From Chloroflexota bacterium (GTDB taxonomy: Bacteria; Chloroflexota; Anaerolineae; J036; Brachytrichaceae): a stretch of DNA of 50,457 nucleotides. Position 1 is the first letter of the stretch. Each line of letters begins with the position of its first letter. The stretch spans positions 1-50,457 of the forward strand of contig JAJYKL010000020.1 in NCBI GenBank assembly GCA_021788625.1, given 5' to 3'. The notes below the pieces were generated by a model. That model ran no database searches, was not told the origin of the DNA, and saw only the letters and a list, made by a program, of their open reading frames with translations. Made by a program: the position numbers and the translations under genes. Below are positions 44,101 to 50,457 of this stretch, one piece after another.

Positions 44101-46038
44101 TGTCAGGGCTGGGGCCGCTCCAAAATAGTAATTCGTGGCGCGGGCGTTCACCACGGCACCCGCCAAAGGTGTGCCAGTCACCACCGCGGTGTTGGAGTAC
44201 AAACCTGCCACCACGACGCCGTTTGCATCACAAGTCATGGCTGCACCGGCTTCCAATTGTGAGGCCGGACAACTGACGTCAGCCACATGGTCGTCCATAA
44301 GTGTGATGGTTTGTGTGGCGTTACCGGTGTTGGTGATCCAGTACATCCATGAAACGGGTGCGCCACTACGCAGGAAAGGACCAGGTGGAACAGACGACTC
44401 CGTACCGTTTGTTTGCTTACTCAGCAGCACGCCCGCTGTAACGCCGTAATAGTAGTTGGTATCAGTTGACTGAACCATACTACCAACTGATGGAGCGCCT
44501 GTAACCGTGGCCGTCACCATTTGCTGGTTACTGACCACTGTGCCGCTCGCCAGACAGTCCATGGCTGCTCCCGCTGAGAGTGTGGAAGACGGGCAGGCCA
44601 CAGTTCCAACGATTGAGTGGTTCAATAGTATGTTTGTCAAACTGATGTTGCCCGTGTTGGTGACTCTGAGTGACCAGTCGAGTGGTTCACCTGCAGGCAG
44701 GAAAGGCCCAGGGGCATTGGTCGAGCGGACGTTATTGCTGGTCATTTTAAGCACAATGGATGGGGCTGTGCCAAAGTAGTAGCTGCGGTCGCTATTGGAG
44801 ATAATGGGTCGACCATCAATAGGTGTGCCTGTCACAATGCCCGTGTTCGCGTACTGACCCACGATGGCTGAACCCGACGCGGTACATACCATCGATGCAC
44901 CGGATACCAGGGTCGTGATGGGACAACCTGGAGCAACGGCAGGCTGGTCATCTGTTACGGTCACGTTATTCAGTGCCACCTTTCCCGTGTTCGTGACGAC
45001 GTACTGCCATGTGATGCTGGAGCCTGCGGGTACTACCACTCCAGGCTCCGATAGGACGTGCTGCCCGTTGGTGAGTTTCTGCAGTGTGATGGAAGGTGGC
45101 GGAATAACCAGCAGCTTGGATATGAAAACGTCACGCGAACCATTAAGGGATGAGTCGAACGCTCCAGCACTGATCGGGAAGTCGGTCGATAGCGTATACC
45201 CCGTGATGTATGCATAGCCACTGCCATCAAGCGCCACCGCCGTTGCACTGTCGTAGTTACTACCGCCAAAATAGGATGCGTAGTCCAGGTCGAACGGCGC
45301 GCTGTTTTGTGGAATAACCCTTATCACAAAGGCATCGTACGTACCGGCCAGGGTGGGTTGATAGGCGTCTTGTGTGACGGTCAGGTTGGAGGAGGCTGTA
45401 ACTCCTGCGACGATGGCTCCTCCCAAACCATCCGCGCGGATACCCTCAGCCTCATCATAGCCCGATCCTCCCAGATAAGTAGAGTACAGGATCGTGCCAC
45501 TTGCGCTGAGTTGAACCACGAACGCATCGGTATTGCCCCGGTAGGGACGCACGCTGGAAGGGAAATCACTGGAGCCTGTATAACCAGCAACGTAAACCTG
45601 GCCGCTTGAATCCACATCAATAGCCGTACCAACGTCGAGGTTGGTCCCTCCGATCAAACGATCATAAACAATTGCGCCATTACTGTTCGCTTTGGCTACG
45701 AAAACGTCACCATTGCCCTGATATCCACCACCCGGGAAGTTCGACGAATAGGTGGAGCCGGTGAACCACGCTTCATTATTGTGAACTGCAATTGCATATC
45801 CATTGTCCACGTCGCTGCCACCCAGAAGCGTGTTGTAAATAAAATTACCGCTGCCACTGAGCTCCGCCACGAATGCATCCGTTCCACCCGCAAAACCGGT
45901 GGCAGGATAGTTCGATGACGAGGTATTGCCTGTAATATAGGCGTTACTGCCTGCGACCGTTATGCCCCACGCCGCATCATCATTTGATCCCCCCAAGTTA
46001 ATCCATAAATCAACCCCGTCCCAGTACTGTTCAGGCAA
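41110..46038 (-). CDS. Secreted propeller/DUF11-repeat protein, C-terminal part after a frameshift
   Basis: A 1642-codon frame. Residues of about 1-310 continue SBBP-type propeller repeats (YNTLLGGSDVDNGYAIA, YSTYLGGSGYDEAEGI, YASYFGGSNYDSATAVA). From about 315 to 1620 come twelve repeats of roughly 100 residues, each with L-x-K-x-x-N, W-x-Y-x-V-T-N-T-G-N, C-P-x-x-x-L and S-Y-Y-F-G landmarks, as in DUF11/DUF7507 cell-surface domains. The protein ends KPRAYLPFVIHLESP. The first codons in this frame are not a natural start: the true N-terminus is in the upstream frame (45960-47228). Confidence 0.85.
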   Translation of the reverse strand: MPEQYWDGVDLWINLGGSNDDAAWGITVAGSNAYITGNTSSSNYPATGFAGGTDAFVAELSGSGNFIYNTLLGGSDVDNGYAIAVHNNEAWFTGSTYSSNFPGGGYQGNGDVFVAKANSNGAIVYDRLIGGTNLDVGTAIDVDSSGQVYVAGYTGSSDFPSSVRPYRGNTDAFVVQLSASGTILYSTYLGGSGYDEAEGIRADGLGGAIVAGVTASSNLTVTQDAYQPTLAGTYDAFVIRVIPQNSAPFDLDYASYFGGSNYDSATAVALDGSGYAYITGYTLSTDFPISAGAFDSSLNGSRDVFISKLLVIPPPSITLQKLTNGQHVLSEPGVVVPAGSSITWQYVVTNTGKVALNNVTVTDDQPAVAPGCPITTLVSGASMVCTASGSAIVGQYANTGIVTGTPIDGRPIISNSDRSYYFGTAPSIVLKMTSNNVRSTNAPGPFLPAGEPLDWSLRVTNTGNISLTNILLNHSIVGTVACPSSTLSAGAAMDCLASGTVVSNQQMVTATVTGAPSVGSMVQSTDTNYYYGVTAGVLLSKQTNGTESSVPPGPFLRSGAPVSWMYWITNTGNATQTITLMDDHVADVSCPASQLEAGAAMTCDANGVVVAGLYSNTAVVTGTPLAGAVVNARATNYYFGAAPALTPVKYTNSQLATSSTGPFIPVGQPVTWTYVITNSGNVALNAIVLNDNRVGSVSCPSSSLDAGSSMTCMATGIATQGLYTNSATVTGTPPVGGVIVANSSSSYYGIAPALTLHKLVNSVEATMAPGPFIPAGQVVTWTYLVSNTGNITLSNLALVDNQIGPISCGTSILSPSAGMQCTATGIATSGQYSNSATLTGIPPAGASLSASSVSYYFGSVAAISITKLVNGILAPTPPGPYILNEAPVTWTYQVTNTGNITLTQLSVSDDHGVTVSCPRSILAPAETTTCSAQGVAITGSYSNTGIAMASPLVGDPVSATSRSYYFGASPHLQLYALVNDVHASEAPGLFLLAGQPVTFTYFITNTGNVSLSGILVTDTQLSSVTCPLTSLLPMQVMQCTGTGILVGTGQDVVSARASGSNGPLGTSTFDTAYYYGSAPQITFAADLNGYYTATAPGPYVLANQSITWTFHITNTGNVTLTGIVVTSTATPVTCPTSTLSPGQVELCLATSIAYADQHTEQSSVVAFSPVNSISATAVNAYFGALPSLSLAKYTNGVYAPDPPGPSLLAGTSVTWSYVVSNTGNVMLASFHVNDDHEGAVACPVQSLLIGQVTTCQAEGLVQSGVYENVGTASASPPDSLATVASTSMGHYVGLISQPKLAVIKSVNGQQTRTSPGLYVLAGDMVTWTYLVVNEGNTEISGIIITDSREAGITCPNNSLNSGGSMSCQVGALAITGDYSNGVEVSGWSPLGDSIIATDTSYYFGAQPAASYTPVLSGVTIGQAGLMYAPSAQPITLTYFITNTGNVALTLLSALQNVSWPVSCPDSLLAPGGSIQCMSGGLAQSGNQLVSTTLSLQPPGALNVLVLTGTLRYFGTQTSISITKLVNDQWSPDPTALTVTAGNAMTWTYVITNTSNITLYHIVVNDDRKVSVTCPTDTLEPTLSLTCTGHGIAVEGVYSNTGTVSAQAPGGTLVSSSSTSYYVGEPWLKPRAYLPFVIHLESP

Positions 46039-47228
46039 ACGGCAAAAGCGTCGTACCCACCGGCACTGCCGGAACTAAGAGGAAAATCGGACGAGCTTGT
46101 TCTTCCTGCTACATAGGCTTCATCGTTTGATACCGCTATGGAATAGCCCATGTCATCCGCCGAGCCCCCCATGTACGTGGCATATATGAGGCTGTCTCCT
46201 TTGTCATTGAGCTTGGCGACAAAGGCGTCGGTTGACGCCAGACTGGTGTCGAAAGCCCCCGGTGTGGTGGGGAAATCCGCCGATGCTGTCCGTCCCGTGA
46301 CAAAAGCCGAGCCATCAGACGCCGTGGCAATTCCGTAACCGAACTCCCATGAGGAACCACCCAGATAGGTGCTGTATGCCACAGCAGTGCCAGTCGATGC
46401 CGCACTGGCTGGAGAGCCAGGTTGTCGGGTTGCGGTCAATGGTGATATGACATCGAAGGCCGCCAGGCCAGTGCGCTGAATGGATGTCTGCTCTCCAGCA
46501 CCAGGTGATTGGATTAGCGGCAATCGGACTTCACCCAGCCCCGTATTGAGCACCAACAGATTGGATTCCTCCTGCGCAGTCTGTACTCCATCCAGGTGCA
46601 ATCGGACAGCTCCTGCACCGTCTTGCCTGCCCTCCAATTGCCAGTTGAACCGAAGATCACTCCCGGCTCTGGGGGCATTGACAACCAGATCGACTCCGGG
46701 GTACAGGTCCCGATAGCGAACGCTCTGCCAGACTGGAACGTTCACATGCCAGGTGTTGGAACCGGCTCCTATCAGGTATGAAACGTGTGTGGCCAGAGGA
46801 GCGGAAGGTTCCATTTTGGGGTGAGCGTTGGCGCCGATGAATACCAGCCGCACATCGCTGGCGCGCCAGTCCTGAGGTGCTTGATGTGATCTGCGTTCAG
46901 CGCCTGGTGCGGAACCGGCTGAATCAGCCTTCAGAGTGGTGATCCAGATGGCGTTGTCTGTCAGCCAGGTAATTCCACCTGTGCCTAGAATGGCGTAGCG
47001 CACCTGCTTATCGAATTGGCCTGCATTTTGCACTATCAATCCAGCGCCTGGTTGTGCATAGGGCGCAGCAGTCTGCGGTGGAGGGGGAGACGCTATCGCT
47101 GCCTGGGTGCTCGATGGAGTGGATAGGGGAAATATGGAGAACACCAGCACAGTTAATGTGGTCCAATTGCGAATGTTCAGTATCCTGCGACTCACCGGAC
47201 TGGTCAACGGGTGATTTGGAATCATCAT
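45960..47228 (-). CDS. Secreted propeller/DUF11-repeat protein, N-terminal part before the frameshift
   Basis: 422 codons. Residues of about 20-45 are a signal peptide (TTLTVLVFSIFPLSTPS, then TQAAIA). A globular domain follows at about 60-260 (LIVQNAGQFDKQVRYAI, YRDLYPGVDLVV), the DUF7948-like N-domain that precedes SBBP repeats. Then come propeller repeats YSTYLGGSSWEFGYGIA and YATYMGGSADDMGYSIA. The next repeat breaks at GLIYG near 46003, after which this frame ends in about 12 unrelated residues. Adding one base there joins it to the 41110-46038 frame and restores the repeat as GLIYGINLGGSNDDAAWGI. The intact protein would have about 2040 residues. Confidence 0.85.
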   Translation of the reverse strand: MMIPNHPLTSPVSRRILNIRNWTTLTVLVFSIFPLSTPSSTQAAIASPPPPQTAAPYAQPGAGLIVQNAGQFDKQVRYAILGTGGITWLTDNAIWITTLKADSAGSAPGAERRSHQAPQDWRASDVRLVFIGANAHPKMEPSAPLATHVSYLIGAGSNTWHVNVPVWQSVRYRDLYPGVDLVVNAPRAGSDLRFNWQLEGRQDGAGAVRLHLDGVQTAQEESNLLVLNTGLGEVRLPLIQSPGAGEQTSIQRTGLAAFDVISPLTATRQPGSPASAASTGTAVAYSTYLGGSSWEFGYGIATASDGSAFVTGRTASADFPTTPGAFDTSLASTDAFVAKLNDKGDSLIYATYMGGSADDMGYSIAVSNDEAYVAGRTSSSDFPLSSGSAGGYDAFAVCLNSTGTGLIYGLTWGDQMMMRRGA

Positions 47229-47308
47229 TGTTAACGCTGCCTTTTCCGATGGCCTGTAAGTTGTGGCGACGGGTCACCGGACTGAATGTGTGATCGTGTT
47301 GATCGAAA

Positions 47309-48529
47309 TCATCTGGTGACTATAGGTAGAAATGCGCGAGGTTTAAGTGATGAAGCATCGGTTAATCGGATTAATTGTTGCAGGCCCTGATCTGTAACCC
47401 ACACGCTGCCGCGTTGACCTGCTATGCCATAAGGACTTGAACCTGTTGTCAGGCTGTAAACCCGCCAACCATTGAGATCCAGGGTAGGTGTGATCAACGT
47501 ATCACTCCAGCTGACTGAGCCGGTATTTATGGTGGGGCTTCGCACCGATGACGAGCTAATCGTCTGGCACGCCATACCCACCGAAACGGTTGATGAAGAA
47601 GCTGTGCGCGTTATGCCCGTGGCTGTGGCGATATCCAATGACCCGATTTGAGCGGAGTTGTCCCCGGCGTACCATATTCGGTTATCTTTCCAGATAAGTC
47701 CACTCGGTGATGTATTAATCGGTGGAGTGTAGGTTATAAACTCGCTGATGCCTGGTTTGAACTCACCTATTTTTCCCGTGCCAGGATCTGCCCACCACAG
47801 GTTCCCACTTCCATCAAGAGCTATCCCAAGAGGCGAATTACTGGGTGAGAGGTTCCAGCTGGTCAGTTGGTTCGTATTGGAAATGAGCCGCTGGATGCGT
47901 GGTGTGCCAAAGGCTGTAGTGAACCACAGATTACCTTGATTGTAGATAATGTAATTGCTGTCATTGCCACCTGGCACGGTAACGGTGCAGAGCTGGTTAC
48001 TGGCAGGATCGAACCGGTACAGAGCTGACCCAATAAACTCAGTCATCCATACTCGCCCAACATCATCAAAGGCTATACCCGACAGGTTGGAGCCGCCCTC
48101 CGCCGTAGCCTGCCAGGTCGTATACGTACCGGTAGGCAATTGCATGCGCGAAAAAGTGTTTGCCTGGTCCACCCACCATAAAGTTCCATCGGAGTTTCGC
48201 CGGGCATCAAACACATAACCCAGTCCTGTATAGCGAGTGTACACATTGGTCACGGCATTGATCTGCCAGAGCGTACCTGCCTGGTAATCGCTGACCAGCA
48301 GTTCATCAGTACCGGCGGTATTGACTTCGTAGACCTGACCGGACTGAGTCAGGCTGAACGTATCAAACGTAGCCGGGGAGCTCTGAAATCCTTGACGATT
48401 TTGAGAACCTGAACGAGCCAGAATGAGGGAAATAGAAAAAGCGAACAGGCCAAGTGCAAAGAGGACAGCGGCGAAGAAGACTTTTCTCAGCCCATACAAG
48501 TGGAATCGATGCCGCTCATTACGTGCCAT
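47309..48529 (-). CDS. Secreted Vgb/SMP-30-like beta-propeller protein
   Basis: A 406-residue protein. A signal peptide or anchor lies at about 15-40 (VFFAAVLFALGLFAFSISLI). Six or so propeller blades follow with the pattern G-I-A-x-D-x-x-G-x-x-W-x-x-D (GIAFDDVGRVWMTEF, GIALDGSGNLWWADPG, GIAGQRGSVWVTDQG), as in virginiamycin B lyase-like or NHL propellers. Lyase activity should not be assumed. The C-terminus SLKPRAFLPIVTR matches that of the neighbouring repeat protein. The ATG at 48529 is preferred to a TTG at 48541. A strong hairpin lies just upstream (48548-48583). Confidence 0.82.
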   Translation of the reverse strand: MARNERHRFHLYGLRKVFFAAVLFALGLFAFSISLILARSGSQNRQGFQSSPATFDTFSLTQSGQVYEVNTAGTDELLVSDYQAGTLWQINAVTNVYTRYTGLGYVFDARRNSDGTLWWVDQANTFSRMQLPTGTYTTWQATAEGGSNLSGIAFDDVGRVWMTEFIGSALYRFDPASNQLCTVTVPGGNDSNYIIYNQGNLWFTTAFGTPRIQRLISNTNQLTSWNLSPSNSPLGIALDGSGNLWWADPGTGKIGEFKPGISEFITYTPPINTSPSGLIWKDNRIWYAGDNSAQIGSLDIATATGITRTASSSTVSVGMACQTISSSSVRSPTINTGSVSWSDTLITPTLDLNGWRVYSLTTGSSPYGIAGQRGSVWVTDQGLQQLIRLTDASSLKPRAFLPIVTR

Positions 48530-48547
48530 TTCTGATGCCAATTAGCA

Positions 48548-48583
48548 TGGTGGTTGGGCTGCGTTACCACAGCCCAACCACCA
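48548..48583. terminator. Perfect 14-bp hairpin between two secreted-protein genes
   Basis: TGGTGGTTGGGCTG (48548-48561) and CAGCCCAACCACCA (48570-48583) are perfect complements around an 8-nt loop. It lies 81 bp after the stop of the 48664 gene and 19 bp before the start of the propeller gene. No T-run follows on either strand, so it may act as a Rho-independent-like pause, an mRNA-protecting end or a translation control hairpin. Confidence 0.55.
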
Positions 48584-48663
48584 GTTCACTCGTCCGTTCC
48601 TTCACTCATCAAGCTTGCTGTATGTACACCCTATGCATCTCCTCCCTGTTCTGGTTTAACTGA

Positions 48664-50457
48664 TCACACCGGTATATTTGTAGATCGGGAGATATCCATG
48701 CTGAGCGGAGTGGAGGGATCCCAGGACCAGTCAATAAGATGCAGGCCATTGTTATAGCCATCCAATTCCGCTGCCAGACTCAGCATATCCGTGCGGGTAC
48801 CGCACAAAGCCGTGTCGATCATAGTAATCAACTGAGCAGATGTGTAGGGATAGTACACAATGCCATTGACGGTTGTCCCACCGTTCATCTTTTCCTGGAA
48901 CGATGCATTCAGCAGTGAAGCAACTCCGGTTCGCAGTAATATCTCCTTGGCTCCATTGTTCCCAGGTCCACCCAAGAAGCTTAATGCGTCTAGCAGCGTC
49001 ATATCCGCAAATGAGCCACCGGTGCGTGGTCCTTCAGTCAAACACCCATTGTTGAATGCAACAACGAACACGTCGCTAAGGAGCTGGGTTATGGTGTAGT
49101 TTGTATATTGCCATGCGTCATGTCCGTTCTTCGATTGATAGGTGTTGTTCTTCCAGAAGCCAGGAGTAAACGCCCAGTATTGGCTCGAGTACCACGCTGT
49201 ATCTGTGTCGGTTGTACAGCGTGTTTCGAAGCAGCCGCGGACTGTTGCCGTGTTGGTGGATTGGCTCCCAGCGGTGTAGGTTGCACGGACAGGCCCAACG
49301 GCAGGGCATGTGAATGATGCGCCAGGAGCGAGAGTGCCTGGGACGGAGCAGAATATGTAATCCGCTGCATACCCAAGCCATTGTGCCAGCATCGGATCGG
49401 TTACCGTGACATTATCGAGTGGTGCAGCACCAGTGTTCGTGATAATGAAACGATACCAGAGCGACGTGCCAACCCACACGTTATCCAGGTGATCCATCCA
49501 GGGTCCACTGGATGATGTGGCAATTTGCTTATCGATGTGAATCATCGGGATAGCGACGTTATGGAATGTGCATGTGATGATCTCAGCTGGCTGAATGTTG
49601 ATGCTATTAACACTGTTGCCATTTGAGCACGAAGTAGTACCCTGGTCCAGCTCCCAGCCTGACGGAATATTGGTCTCACTCACCGTGTAGACACCCATAG
49701 GTAATGGTTCACTACTGGTAGTTTGACCGTCTGTTAATGTGAAGTACGTCGTTGTCCAGCTAGCGTTGAAGTCAAATGCCAGAGGTGACCCGGATGGTGA
49801 GGTAAGCTTTTGGACTACGATCTGGCCGCGCTGGGTATTGGTGAAGACACAGGTGACGGTCTGGCCGGGGGCCAGGCTGAAGTCGGAGCCATTACCGCAG
49901 GTGGAGCCGGTCAGGTCCCAGCCGGTGAGCGGGGCTTCGGTCACCGAGTAGGTGCCGGGCAGTAGCCAGCTGCTGGTATTGGAGCCGCCATCGGTCAGGT
50001 TGAAGCCATTGCCGTAACTGGGCGTGAATGCGAACAGCTGGGAGGAGCCCTTCGGCAGGGTGTTCTTCTGCACGATGATCTGGCCGCGCTGGGTATTGGT
50101 GAAGATGCAGGTGACGGTCTGGCCGGGGTTCAAGGTGAAGTTTGTCCCGTCGCCGCACGTAGCAGCGGACAAATCCCACCCTGGAGCTGGTACTTCAGTT
50201 ACTGAGTAGAGCAAGCCAGGCTGTAACATGCTGTACGTCCGCCACACGCCAGTCCCTTGTGTAAAGGTAGGTGCCCAGCTCGGTGCAAATACGAACGATT
50301 GAGATGTAGCAGATGGTATGGTCTGTTTTTCAATTACGATGCTGCCGCGCTGGGTATTGGTGAAGACACAGGTGACGGTCTGGCCGGGGGCCAGGCTGAA
50401 GTCGGAGCCATTGCCGCAGGTGGAGCCGGTCAGGTCCCAGCCGTCGAGCGAGGCTTC
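48664..50457 (-). CDS. Secreted repeat protein with prealbumin-like domains, 5' end outside window
   Basis: The frame is open from the window end, giving about 597 codons. The visible N-terminal part has four or five prealbumin-like (Cna-B/SpaA-type) repeats of about 75-90 residues, with the pattern GWDLTGSTCGNGSDFSLAPG then TVTCVFTNTQRG. A DUF11-like domain follows (about 265-370; WYRFIITNTGAAPLDNVTV). The C-terminal domain begins with FTPGFWKNN, a motif of uncharacterised secreted proteins. No membrane anchor or LPxTG-like signal ends the protein. It is likely a surface or extracellular structural protein. Confidence 0.85.
   Translation of the reverse strand, partial: EASLDGWDLTGSTCGNGSDFSLAPGQTVTCVFTNTQRGSIVIEKQTIPSATSQSFVFAPSWAPTFTQGTGVWRTYSMLQPGLLYSVTEVPAPGWDLSAATCGDGTNFTLNPGQTVTCIFTNTQRGQIIVQKNTLPKGSSQLFAFTPSYGNGFNLTDGGSNTSSWLLPGTYSVTEAPLTGWDLTGSTCGNGSDFSLAPGQTVTCVFTNTQRGQIVVQKLTSPSGSPLAFDFNASWTTTYFTLTDGQTTSSEPLPMGVYTVSETNIPSGWELDQGTTSCSNGNSVNSINIQPAEIITCTFHNVAIPMIHIDKQIATSSSGPWMDHLDNVWVGTSLWYRFIITNTGAAPLDNVTVTDPMLAQWLGYAADYIFCSVPGTLAPGASFTCPAVGPVRATYTAGSQSTNTATVRGCFETRCTTDTDTAWYSSQYWAFTPGFWKNNTYQSKNGHDAWQYTNYTITQLLSDVFVVAFNNGCLTEGPRTGGSFADMTLLDALSFLGGPGNNGAKEILLRTGVASLLNASFQEKMNGGTTVNGIVYYPYTSAQLITMIDTALCGTRTDMLSLAAELDGYNNGLHLIDWSWDPSTPLSMDISRSTNIPV
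49825..49924. repeat. 100-bp direct repeat, copy 1
   Basis: Bases 49825-49924 and 50344-50443 are identical except for one position (A versus G in ATT-A/G-CCG). The 519-bp offset is a multiple of three, so the copies encode the same segment of two prealbumin-like repeats. Confidence 0.9.
50344..50443. repeat. 100-bp direct repeat, copy 2
   Basis: Partner of 49825-49924. A shorter, more diverged copy starts near 50083 and is alike for its first 55 bases or so. Confidence 0.9.

Noticed and set aside
45995..46015. Programmed -1 frameshifting at the six-G run near 45990-45995
   Set aside because: Slippage there would give a poorer repeat (LTWGGS); a base missing a few codons earlier at TATGGA restores the repeat better, which favours a simple indel.
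1..50457. CRISPR arrays, insertion sequences, prophage or defence islands
   Set aside because: No regularly spaced repeats, transposase, integrase, restriction-modification or toxin-antitoxin genes could be seen; the repeats present are inside surface-protein genes.

Overview
The window looks like a chromosome segment of a bacterium of the phylum Chloroflexota. This is an inference from gene content and style: a SEDS protein fused to a PBP-like domain, an UMF1-type transporter, a DUF1405 protein, secreted proteins built from SBBP propeller and DUF11-like repeats, two of which end in a short C-terminal tail of the form LKPRA-x-LP, and a tRNA without encoded CCA. No rRNA, CRISPR array, integrase or insertion sequence was seen.

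Layout. 1-929 is the 5' part of a polytopic YfhO-like membrane protein, preceded by a strongly structured RNA-like region (about 1005-1190). 1395-2490 holds two overlapping response regulators with no kinase beside them. 2745-6655 holds a lipoprotein, the ribosome-assembly GTPase Der and aspartate kinase. A tRNA-Arg(CCG) lies at 6850-6921. 6993-16361 mixes a DUF1405 membrane protein, a hexapeptide acyltransferase, a regulator with a receiver that has lost its Asp, an FGGY kinase, the SEDS-PBP fusion, an MFS carrier and a soluble MgtE-like PRC/CBS protein. That last gene is preceded by a complete promoter, M-box magnesium riboswitch and terminator (16698-16970).

17033-37616 is mostly a carbohydrate region of several facing transcription units: DegV, a SrlD-like and a SorE-like dehydrogenase (together the sorbose-1-phosphate to fructose-6-phosphate step pair), a PHP-domain protein, a TIM-barrel epimerase, an AraA-like isomerase, a polysaccharide deacetylase, an aldo/keto reductase, an acetyltransferase, a divergent Rho, a Gfo/Idh/MocA oxidoreductase, a galactonate-dehydratase-like enolase-superfamily enzyme, an SDR, a beta-phosphoglucomutase-like HAD, a GH2 beta-mannosidase, an aldehyde dehydrogenase and a UroD-like protein. 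The content suggests beta-mannoside breakdown plus oxidative, partly non-phosphorylative use of sugars and sugar acids.

37613-40487 is a compact three-gene flavin electron-transfer operon: an FMN-binding membrane-anchored protein, an ApbE flavin transferase without signal peptide, and an NqrB/RnfD-like membrane domain fused to a ferredoxin-reductase-like FAD/NAD domain. 40488-41109 has no convincing gene. 41110-50457 encodes large secreted repeat proteins: a propeller/DUF11 protein split by a one-base frameshift near 46003, a Vgb-like propeller, and a protein with near-identical prealbumin-like repeats that runs off the window end.

The most interesting items are the M-box controlling a channel-less MgtE-like protein, the SEDS fusion with a catalytically dead transpeptidase, the SorE-like enzyme with a duplicated nucleotide-binding domain, the flavin operon, the tRNA with C33, and the unidentified branched RNA at 1005-1190.
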